Assembly (NCBI GenBank): GCA_017379815.1
Contig: JAFNVK010000182.1
Location: 1 to 5,161 of the forward strand
DNA length: 5,161 nucleotides
Direction: 5' to 3'
Source of the DNA: Clostridia bacterium
GTDB taxonomy: Bacteria > Bacillota > Clostridia > Oscillospirales > CAG-272
Every line of letters starts with the position of its first letter. Within the stretch, counting starts at the first letter, position 1. Positions 1 through 5,038 of the stretch are shown piece after piece. The position numbers were made by a program, and so were the translations under genes. The notes under the pieces were generated by a model. That model was given only the letters and a program-made list of their open reading frames with translations. It was not told the DNA's origin and did not search any database.

Positions 1-869
1 CAGCAGGGGGTGGAGAGGATCACGTCAGCCCCCCAGTCCATCGCCCGACCCAGCACAAGGTCAGTAGCCGTGTCGCAGGCGTGGAGCGAGATGACCATAT
101 GCACGTGCTCCCCCGCGTCGTATCGTCCCACGTCACCGCAAAGGAATTCCAGACCGTCAAAGCCCAGCTTGTTTGCCACCTCGTTGCAATAGGCGATCAC
201 GTCGGGCTTGAGATCCACGCCCGTCATGCGCACCCGACGTCCGAGTACGCGGGTAAAATAATGGTACACCGCAAAGGAAAGATAGCTCTTTCCGCAGCAG
301 AGATCGCAGATGCGAAGCTCTCCCTCCTTGGGAAGTGCGGAAAGGCAATCGCGGATCAGCTCCAGGAAGCGGTTGATCTGGCGGAACTTGGATTGCTTCT
401 TGTCATGCACGCGCCCCGTGGCGTCGCTGACGTCCAAGAGACGCAGAAAGGGCTCGTCTCCCTGCAGGATGCGCTCCTTTTTGCGGTCGTTGCCCTGTAC
501 CTCGGCAAGAGGCGCTCCCCCCTTCTCGATGGCGCGGCGCAGACGGTCGCCCCCGATCAGAGTGCATTTTCCGCCCTTGGAAACGCGCAGCTCGGCCTCC
601 CCTGCCGTGGTGAGCAGGTTGACCTGCCCAAAGCCCATGGCAAAGGCGGAAAAGCGCCCCTCATCGTCGGGCGAAAGATTTTCGTGTCCCGCCTTGTTGT
701 CGGCAAAGAAGATCTCCAGCTGGGCAACCCGTTTTCCGCCAAGAGTACGGGGCGTCAGCACCGCACGGCGGACGGACTTGTCCTGCGGCTTGGAGAAAAC
801 GGCTTTTTTCAGCACGCCCTCGGCAAGTGAGCGCGCGATCAGCTGGGCAAGAAGCTCGTAGGGCGTCAT
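1..869 (-). CDS. SAM-dependent methyltransferase (Methyltransf_32-like), C-terminus cut by window edge
   Basis: A reading frame without stops runs from an ATG at 869 to the window edge, giving 289 complete codons. The N-terminal 150 residues are not a domain I can name. The C-terminal half has a class I SAM-binding fold: motif I ICDLCCGKSYLSF at residues 187-199, an acidic strand end GVDLKPDVI at 217-225, then SLHACDTATD at 261-270 and STPC at 286-289. The HACDTATD motif is typical, as I recall it, of the Methyltransf_32 family (PF13679). The substrate is unknown; RNA or protein methylation is only inference. The ATG overlaps the plsY stop codon (ATGA, 869-866) and an SD-like AAGGGGGA lies at 883-876, so it is the third gene of the operon and probably translationally coupled. 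About a quarter of the protein may lie outside the window. I am confident of the methyltransferase call, not of the target. Confidence 0.85.
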   Translation of the reverse strand, partial: MTPYELLAQLIARSLAEGVLKKAVFSKPQDKSVRRAVLTPRTLGGKRVAQLEIFFADNKAGHENLSPDDEGRFSAFAMGFGQVNLLTTAGEAELRVSKGGKCTLIGGDRLRRAIEKGGAPLAEVQGNDRKKERILQGDEPFLRLLDVSDATGRVHDKKQSKFRQINRFLELIRDCLSALPKEGELRICDLCCGKSYLSFAVYHYFTRVLGRRVRMTGVDLKPDVIAYCNEVANKLGFDGLEFLCGDVGRYDAGEHVHMVISLHACDTATDLVLGRAMDWGADVILSTPC

Positions 870-1627
870 TGGTCATCCCCCTTGGGGCTGTCCTCGGATG
901 CGCCCTTTTTCTTTTTGGTGATCTTGGAGAAATCCACCTTGGATTCCTTTCCCTCCCAGAGACGCTTAAGGTTCTCTCGGTGCATATAGACGACGAAAAC
1001 GGTGGACATGACCGCCATGGCCACGTTCAGACCGTCGTTGGCAAAGGCGCGCAGGATCAGGGGATAGAGCATGGCGCACATGACCGATGCCAGCGAAATG
1101 TAACGCGTGCCCACGGCGATGATCAGGAAGACGCCAAGCAGGATCAGGAAGGAAATGGGGCTGAGCGTGAGAACGACCATGGAAAGGCAGGCCACGCCCT
1201 TGCCGCCGCGGAAGCGGTAGTAGAGCGGGAACATATGCCCGAACATGACGAAAAATCCGGCAAGTGCTCCGCCGTCCGACTCCCAGATCAGCTTGCCGAG
1301 GATCACGGCCACGGCCGCCTTGGCAAGATCAAGCGCAAAGGTGGCGATCGCCGCCTTTTTGCCGTAGGTGCGAAGCATATTGGTGGTGCCCGCGTTTCCG
1401 CTGCCAAAATCGCGGATATCCTCGTGATAGACCGTTTTGGAGATCAGGATCGCGGGATTGATGCTGCCCAGAAGATAGGGAACGATGATGCAGATCAGCG
1501 CGCCGCAAAGATGCATCAGCGCACTTGCCGTTCCCGTAAGGTCCAGCCAACGGATGAGCAGATCCACCAGGTTCCAATAGCGTTGGACCACGATGGGCTC
1601 TGCCGAAGCAGTCATAGCAAACAGCAT
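866..1627 (-). CDS. plsY: Acyl-phosphate glycerol-3-phosphate acyltransferase PlsY
   Basis: PlsY is an integral membrane enzyme that moves an acyl group from acyl-phosphate (made by PlsX) to glycerol-3-phosphate, forming lysophosphatidic acid, the first step of phospholipid synthesis. All family signatures are visible in the 253 residues: YLLGSINPA at 51-59, motif 1 SGNAGTTN at 76-83 (the usual form is SGNxGATN), motif 2 GHMFPLYYRFRGGKGVA at 130-146 and motif 3 HRENLKRLWEGKE at 216-228, separated by several hydrophobic membrane segments. The protein is longer than the usual 190-215 residues. About 36 residues precede the first conserved membrane helix, and a lysine-rich, then acidic tail follows motif 3. 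The start at 1627 is chosen because GGAGGA at 1637-1632 sits 4 bases upstream; internal ATGs at 1615 and 1516 lack a comparable site. It begins 11 bp after the peptidase stop and overlaps the methyltransferase start by ATGA. Confidence 0.96.
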   Translation of the reverse strand: MLFAMTASAEPIVVQRYWNLVDLLIRWLDLTGTASALMHLCGALICIIVPYLLGSINPAILISKTVYHEDIRDFGSGNAGTTNMLRTYGKKAAIATFALDLAKAAVAVILGKLIWESDGGALAGFFVMFGHMFPLYYRFRGGKGVACLSMVVLTLSPISFLILLGVFLIIAVGTRYISLASVMCAMLYPLILRAFANDGLNVAMAVMSTVFVVYMHRENLKRLWEGKESKVDFSKITKKKKGASEDSPKGDDQ

Positions 1628-1631
1628 AGCG

Positions 1632-1637
1632 TCCTCC
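1632..1637 (-). promoter_or_regulatory. Ribosome binding site deciding the plsY start
   Basis: GGAGGA read on the - strand, 4 bases before the ATG at 1627 and inside the 11-bp gap after the peptidase stop codon. It supports the long N-terminus of PlsY over the in-frame ATG at 1516, where the first conserved membrane helix begins. Confidence 0.75.
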
Positions 1638-1638
1638 G

Positions 1639-2718
1639 TCAGAAGAGCTCGATCAGCTCTTTTTTGCTCTTGGTGAAATTGCGAACGCTTCCGTCGTGCG
1701 CAATGGCTACCATATCCTCAATGCGGCAGCCGTACTTGCCCTCCGCATAGATCCCGGGCTCGACCGTGACCACGTGTCCGCGTCTGAGCACGCTCTCGGG
1801 CTTTGCGGCAAAGGAAAGACGGGGGTTCTCGTGAATGAACATTCCAACGCCGTGTCCGAGAGAATGACCGAACAGACCCTTGTATCCCGCGCCGTCAATG
1901 ATGTTGCGCGCGATCGAATCAAGCTCGCGGCAGGACGCTCCCTCCGAGAGGGCGTCAAGCGCAGAGGTCTGCGCCTTGAGAACGGTATGGTAAAGCTTCT
2001 TCTCCTCCTCGTCGGCACGGCCGAGGAAAACGGTACGCGTCATATCCGAGCAATAGCCGTCCGCCTTGGCGCCGAAGTCCATCGTCAGAAAGCCGCGCTC
2101 AAGACGGCAGCGACGGGGTACCCCGTGGGGGCGTGCGGAATTGGTGCCCGATACCGCGATGGTGGGAAAGGCAATGTCCTCCGCTCCGTTGCGGCGCATG
2201 AAGAACTCCAGCTCGAGTGCGACCTCGATCTCGGTCATCTCGGGATGCAGAACGGTGAGAATATGCGAAAAGGCCTCGTCGGTGATGGCCTGGGCGCGCG
2301 CGATGGTTTCCAGCTCCTCCTCGTCCTTGATCAGACGAAGCTCGGTGAGCATGGCAGATGCGCCGCCCTCAAGAGTAAAGTCCTTGAGCATCTCGGTATA
2401 GCGGGCAAAGCTTGCGCAGGAGAGCGCCTGCTCCTCGGTCAGCACGGTATGACAGCCGTTTTCGGCCAGAAGCCCCGCGATGCAGGTCAGCTGACCTCCC
2501 TCGGGCGTCAGCACGGTCAGCTCGCGGCTGCACTCGGCACGGGCGGCCTCCACGTAGCGAAAATCCGTGATCAGGTAGGACTGTCCGCGCGTGACGAGAA
2601 CCAGTCCGTCGTCAAAATCAAAGCCGGAGAGATAGCGCTGGTTCGTCTTTTCCGAAATAATGGCGGCGTCCTTTCCGCTCTCCTCCAGCAGACGTCGAAA
2701 ATTGCTTAAATGTGACAT
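1639..2718 (-). CDS. Xaa-Pro aminopeptidase, M24 family metallopeptidase
   Basis: A 359-residue cytoplasmic peptidase of the M24 (pita-bread) family, predicted to cleave the N-terminal residue from peptides with proline in second position. Residues 1-125 form the creatinase-like N-terminal domain (YLSGFDFDDG at 29-38, SYLITDFRY at 47-55). The catalytic domain starts near LRLIKDEEEL at 127-136. The five metal ligands are all present: D214 (TMDFGA), D225 (CSDMTRT), H289 (SLGHGVG), E320 (VEPGIY) and E334 (RIEDM). The supporting histidines H198 (ARPHG) and H296 (HENP) are also present. Length is normal for the short bacterial PepQ/PepP-like type, sometimes annotated ypdF or pepP. Prolidase activity on dipeptides cannot be excluded from sequence, so no symbol is given. 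The ATG at 2718 has AAAGGAG at 2730-2724 with a 5-base spacer. It is the first gene of a - strand operon with plsY and the methyltransferase, and is divergent from spoIIGA. Confidence 0.95.
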   Translation of the reverse strand: MSHLSNFRRLLEESGKDAAIISEKTNQRYLSGFDFDDGLVLVTRGQSYLITDFRYVEAARAECSRELTVLTPEGGQLTCIAGLLAENGCHTVLTEEQALSCASFARYTEMLKDFTLEGGASAMLTELRLIKDEEELETIARAQAITDEAFSHILTVLHPEMTEIEVALELEFFMRRNGAEDIAFPTIAVSGTNSARPHGVPRRCRLERGFLTMDFGAKADGYCSDMTRTVFLGRADEEEKKLYHTVLKAQTSALDALSEGASCRELDSIARNIIDGAGYKGLFGHSLGHGVGMFIHENPRLSFAAKPESVLRRGHVVTVEPGIYAEGKYGCRIEDMVAIAHDGSVRNFTKSKKELIELF

Positions 2719-2732
2719 TGTTGCTCCTTTCC

Positions 2733-2769
2733 GGGGAGACGCTCCTCCCCGCGCTGCCCTGGCGGCAGC
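2733..2769 (-). promoter_or_regulatory. Tandem GC-rich hairpins in the peptidase mRNA leader
   Basis: Two perfect 6-bp stems lie side by side between the predicted transcription start (near 2775) and the ribosome binding site (2730-2724). One pairs 2753-2758 with 2764-2769 around a 5-base loop. The other pairs 2733-2738 with 2745-2750 around a 6-base loop and ends only 2 bases before the AAAGGAG. Together they fill most of the leader of about 57 nt. Neither is followed by a T-run, so they are not intrinsic terminators. A role in mRNA stability or in exposure of the ribosome binding site is inference. Confidence 0.5.
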
Positions 2770-2781
2770 CTTATCCTATCT

Positions 2782-2810
2782 ATTATAGCATATTTTTTGG
2801 AAAAAGTATA
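2782..2810 (-). promoter_or_regulatory. Sigma-A-type promoter with extended -10, for the peptidase-plsY-methyltransferase operon
   Basis: On the - strand a perfect TATAAT at 2787-2782 is preceded by TGC, giving an extended -10 (TGnTATAAT). A weak -35, TATACT at 2810-2805 (3 of 6 matches to TTGACA), is 17 bp upstream, which is normal when the -10 is extended. Transcription would start near 2775 and give a leader of about 57 nt. It points away from spoIIGA. Confidence 0.7.
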
Positions 2811-2871
2811 GCGAAACTGAAAATTTTTCGTTTCTTCGCTCAGCTCTGCGAAATTTTTTTGCCCCTCACAT

Positions 2872-2880
2872 TGTGACAAA
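2872..2880 (-). promoter_or_regulatory. Putative Spo0A box over the spoIIGA -35 region
   Basis: Read on the - strand the sequence is TTTGTCACA, matching 8 of 9 positions of the known Spo0A box TTTGTCRAA. It overlaps the -35-like GTGACA (2873-2878) of the spoIIGA promoter. Spo0A~P binding at this position would fit the known activation of spoIIG in Bacillus. The sequence is also part of a 9-bp palindrome, TTGTGACAA, so binding by another dimeric regulator is possible. Confidence 0.5.
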
Positions 2881-2905
2881 TTGCGCACGGTGCGGGCGGT
2901 ATAAT
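2873..2905 (+). promoter_or_regulatory. spoIIGA-sigE promoter with unusually long spacer
   Basis: A perfect TATAAT lies at 2900-2905. No hexamer resembling TTGACA is present 16-18 bp upstream, but GTGACA (5 of 6 matches) sits at 2873-2878, a spacer of 21 bp. The known spoIIG promoter of Bacillus subtilis also has an over-long spacer (22 bp) and needs Spo0A~P to be used by sigma-A RNA polymerase. Transcription would start near 2912, giving a short leader of about 23 nt before the spoIIGA ATG. Confidence 0.65.
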
Positions 2906-2934
2906 GGAGGCAGATCAAAACGCGGAGGTGTCTT

Positions 2935-3795
2935 ATGGTGCAGGAAATATACGCAGACCTTTACGTGCTGATCAATTTTGGCATGGATCTGCTCTGCCTG
3001 ACGGTGACGGCATCCCTCCTGCACCTCCCCGCCCGCCGCTGGCGCATCCTGCTGGCCTCGGGCATGGGAGGGCTTTACTCGCTCCTCTCCCTGCTCTTCT
3101 CCCCCGCAGGGCTATTGGGGCTTCTCTTTGACCTGCTCGCGGCGATGGCGCTCGCGGGCGTTGCCTTTGCACAGAGGGGGAACGGGCTCCTCCGCCACCT
3201 CCGCGTGACCGGGGCTTATTTTCTTTCCTCCGTCCTGCTCGGTGGGGTCATGACCGCACTATACGCCTTCCTCAACCGTCTCGCGCTACCGCTCGACCGT
3301 ATGCAGAAGGATGGCCTTGAGGCCTGGATCTTTGCCCTGCTCGGCGCAACGGCAGGGCTTGCCACGCTCAAGGGAGGCCGCCTGTTCGCCTTTTCGGCGC
3401 GGCGGCGCTACGTGACGCTGACGGCCACCCTCTTTGGACGGACGGTGACCCTGCGCGCCCTGATCGATTCGGGAAACCTTTTGCAGGATCCCCTGAGCGG
3501 TCGGGGCGTGATCGTGGTGGACCGACGGGCACTTCGCGGCCTGCTTCCCGAGAAGCTTCTCGCGGCGGACACACCGCAAAGGCTGACCGACCTGCTTGAG
3601 GACTACGAGCTTGCGCGCCTGATCCGCCTGATCCCCGTACGCAGCGCGACCGGCGAGGGGCTTCTTCCTGCCGTGATCCCCGAGCAGCTGCGCGTGACCG
3701 ACCGCCGCACGACCTACTCGGGCGATCAGCTTCTCGCCATCTCGGATCTTGGCGAGGACGCGCGCGACTTTGACGCCGTGATGGCAAACGGCTGA
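2935..3795 (+). CDS. spoIIGA: Sporulation sigma-E factor-processing peptidase SpoIIGA
   Basis: SpoIIGA is the membrane-bound aspartic protease of the sporulation septum that cleaves the pro-sequence from pro-sigma-E on the mother-cell side, triggered by a forespore signal (SpoIIR in known systems). The N-terminal half has about five hydrophobic helices, roughly residues 5-31, 36-56, 57-79, 92-116 and 128-146. The C-terminal half is a soluble protease domain with the signature LIDSGNLLQDPLSG at 176-189, followed by VIVVD at 192-196; D178 in DSGN is the expected catalytic aspartate. At 286 residues it is slightly shorter than the B. subtilis protein (about 309). The ATG at 2935 follows GGAGG at 2924-2928 with 6 bases between. 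Its substrate gene sigE begins 74 bp downstream on the same strand, the standard arrangement, and both probably use the promoter at 2873-2905. Confidence 0.95.
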   Translation: MVQEIYADLYVLINFGMDLLCLTVTASLLHLPARRWRILLASGMGGLYSLLSLLFSPAGLLGLLFDLLAAMALAGVAFAQRGNGLLRHLRVTGAYFLSSVLLGGVMTALYAFLNRLALPLDRMQKDGLEAWIFALLGATAGLATLKGGRLFAFSARRRYVTLTATLFGRTVTLRALIDSGNLLQDPLSGRGVIVVDRRALRGLLPEKLLAADTPQRLTDLLEDYELARLIRLIPVRSATGEGLLPAVIPEQLRVTDRRTTYSGDQLLAISDLGEDARDFDAVMANG

Positions 3796-3838
3796 CCCCC
3801 TCCCCTTCCCCAAAAAACGCCACGCTCGTTCATCGCAG

Positions 3839-3855
3839 GATCGGCCCGACCGATC
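3839..3855 (+). promoter_or_regulatory. Hairpin immediately upstream of the sigE ribosome binding site
   Basis: GATCGG at 3839-3844 pairs perfectly with CCGATC at 3850-3855 around a 5-base loop. The stem ends 2 bases before the SD-like AAAGGA (3858-3863) of sigE. There is no T-run, so it is not a terminator. It may protect the message or affect sigE translation, but this is inference from position alone. Confidence 0.4.
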
Positions 3856-3869
3856 GGAAAGGATGGCTC

Positions 3870-4565
3870 ATGGATATCTTTCAAAAAATCGCACACTACC
3901 TCTCGCATCGGCGCGGAAGGAACGCGCTCTTTTACATCAACGGCCCGGATATTCTTCCCGCCCCCCTCTCGCACGAGAAGGAGGCCGAATGCATCGCACA
4001 TCTGGACGAGGAATATTACCGCACGCGCCTCGTGGAGCATAACCTGCGCCTGGTGGTCTATATTGCCAAGCGCTTTGAAAATACGGGCACGGGCATTGAG
4101 GATCTGATCTCGATCGGCACGCTCGGTCTGATCAAGGCGATCAACACCTTCCGCGCCGACAAGAGCATCAAGCTTGCCACCTACGCCTCACGCTGCATCG
4201 AGAACGAGATCCTGATGTATATCCGCAAGAGCAGCGGACAGCGGTGCGAGGTCTCCATCGACGAGCCGCTCAACGTAGACTGGGACGGCAACGAGCTTTT
4301 GCTCTCGGACGTCCTGGGGAGCGAGGAGGACACAGTCTCCTACGAGCTGGAGCTGCGGGAGGAGAGGCGCGTGGTAAGAGAGGCGGTCGCCTGCCTCGAG
4401 CCGCGAGAGCGGGAGCTGATCGAGCTGCGCTACGGCCTGCGAAGCGGCACGGAGATGACGCAAAAGGAGGTTGCCGACCTGCTGGGCATCTCGCAATCCT
4501 ACATATCCCGCCTCGAAAAACGAATCCTCGCCGGCCTGCGCGAGAGCATCGCAGGAAAGCTGTAA
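3870..4565 (+). CDS. sigE: RNA polymerase sporulation sigma factor sigma-E (pro-form)
   Basis: Sigma-E directs early mother-cell transcription after asymmetric division and is made as an inactive pro-protein. Residues 1-21 form a short basic, amphipathic pro-sequence. The cleavage-site region FYINGPDILPAPLS (21-34) matches the YIGGSEALPPPLS of known sigma-E, so the mature protein probably starts at Y22. Region 2 covers about 53-120, with EHNLRLVVYIAKRFENTG at 56-73, SIGTLGLIKAINTF at 81-94 and the promoter -10 recognition helix KLATYASRCIENEILMYIRK at 101-120. EPLNVDWDGNELLLSDVLG at 132-150 is typical of sigma-E rather than sigma-K. Region 4.2 has a helix-turn-helix near 197-220 (DLLGISQSYISRLEKR at 203-218). 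Length is 231 against about 239 in Bacillus. AAAGGA at 3858-3863 precedes the ATG by 6 bases. It pairs functionally with spoIIGA upstream; a hairpin at 4575-4609 closes the transcript. Confidence 0.97.
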   Translation: MDIFQKIAHYLSHRRGRNALFYINGPDILPAPLSHEKEAECIAHLDEEYYRTRLVEHNLRLVVYIAKRFENTGTGIEDLISIGTLGLIKAINTFRADKSIKLATYASRCIENEILMYIRKSSGQRCEVSIDEPLNVDWDGNELLLSDVLGSEEDTVSYELELREERRVVREAVACLEPRERELIELRYGLRSGTEMTQKEVADLLGISQSYISRLEKRILAGLRESIAGKL

Positions 4566-4574
4566 AACAAGAAG

Positions 4575-4609
4575 CCTGCCCGAAAAGCCAAATCGGCATT
4601 TCGGGCAGG
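4575..4609. terminator. Strong hairpin between convergent genes, probably a bidirectional terminator
   Basis: An 11-bp perfect stem (4575-4585 with 4599-4609) continues after one A/A mismatch into 3 more pairs (4587-4589 with 4595-4597) around a 5-base loop. It begins 9 bp after the sigE stop codon. The + strand tail is TCTTATCG, poor in T. The - strand tail, CTTCTTGTTTTAC, is richer in T, so the hairpin may serve the - strand small gene at least as well as sigE. Confidence 0.75.
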
Positions 4610-4640
4610 TCTTATCGATCAAGGTGTGAAAAGCAGCTTC

Positions 4641-4766
4641 TCAAGCCGCATTTTTCATCATTTCCAGCTCACCGGTAATGGAATCAATGACTTCAAAGGG
4701 AATCTGCTCGGCAGACAGAAGAATCGTTTTGATCCTCTTCAGCGAATGCATGATATAGGTGTTCAT
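4641..4766 (-). CDS. Small hypothetical protein, 41 residues
   Basis: A 41-codon frame starts with ATG at 4766 and ends with TGA at 4643-4641. It has a near-ideal ribosome binding site, AAAGGAG at 4778-4772, with a 5-base spacer, the same sequence and spacing as the peptidase gene in this window. Its start overlaps the stop of the four-helix-bundle gene fragment as ATGA (4766-4763), which suggests translational coupling. The protein has a basic N-terminal part (HSLKRIKTILL, 7-17), then IPFEVIDSITGELEMM (22-37), and no clear membrane segment or signal peptide. I do not recognise a family. A faint likeness of residues 21-37 to the start of small helix-turn-helix proteins of conjugative elements is too weak to use. 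Its GC content is lower than that of the sporulation genes. The hairpin at 4575-4609 lies about 30 bp downstream with its T-rich side in this direction. Confidence 0.55.
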   Translation of the reverse strand: MNTYIMHSLKRIKTILLSAEQIPFEVIDSITGELEMMKNAA

Positions 4767-5038
4767 TTATTCTCCTTTGCGGTTTTGCAAGATGCAATCA
4801 ACATCACACGGAGCGAGGTGCATTTGGATGATAACGTTTTGAATGTTTGCTCATCAATATATTTTGTTCTGTAAAGCAATTCAAGCCAATACCCCGTTTC
4901 ACTTGCTTCTTTGAGTGCAATTTCAAATTTTGATATGAAATCCTTTGTGCCTTGTGCATATTGCGCTTCATGTATATTCGCGCCGATCGAGGTTCCGCTT
5001 CTGCCGATTTGGTTGGATATAATCGTTTCGTGATTTCC
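4763..5038 (-). pseudogene. Four-helix-bundle protein (23S rRNA intervening-sequence type), N-terminal part missing
   Basis: Read from 5038 down to the TGA at 4765-4763, this frame encodes 91 residues. It contains SNQIGRSGTSIGANIHEAQY (8-27), then GTKDFISKFEIALKEASETG (30-49), YWLELLYRTKYIDEQTF (50-66) and a lysine-containing end KTAKENK (85-91). These match the conserved core and C-terminus of the four-helix-bundle family (PF05635/TIGR02436), found in 23S rRNA intervening sequences and as stand-alone genes, with a related fold in the Avd proteins of diversity-generating retroelements. Complete members have roughly 30-45 more N-terminal residues. Here the frame is closed by TGA at 5041-5039 and has no start codon before the conserved core, so the gene has lost its 5' end. 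Homology begins around ETIISNQ (near 5029). By hand count its 4801-4980 part is about 37% GC, much lower than its neighbours. Function is unknown and probably lost. Confidence 0.8.

Noticed and set aside
81..830. Long + strand open frame (249 codons) at the left edge
   Set aside because: It is antisense to the methyltransferase frame, which shows recognisable SAM-binding motifs; the + strand product has no recognisable motif.
827..1750. Long + strand open frame (307 codons)
   Set aside because: It is antisense to plsY, whose three family motifs are intact; the product is a low-complexity, histidine- and charge-rich shadow.
1696..2709. Long + strand open frame (337 codons)
   Set aside because: It is antisense to the M24 peptidase with all five metal ligands present; a typical GC-rich antisense shadow.
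2835..2860. Stem TTCGC/GCGAA followed by a T-run (2854-2860), as a + strand terminator
   Set aside because: The stem has only 5 bp with an 8-base loop, and no + strand gene ends upstream of it.
2706..2918. - strand frame of 70 codons covering the divergent intergenic region
   Set aside because: It would run across both promoters and the hairpin leader, overlaps the peptidase start in another frame, and has no recognisable motif.
5020..5035. Programmed -1 frameshift joining the aminotransferase and four-helix frames into one product
   Set aside because: The phase difference would allow a -1 shift, but there is no classic slippery heptamer, and both genes lack large parts, which fits a recombination junction better.
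4763..5038. Diversity-generating retroelement, because of the Avd-like four-helix protein
   Set aside because: No reverse transcriptase, template repeat or variable repeat is visible; the sequence fits the general 23S-intervening-sequence type equally well and is truncated.
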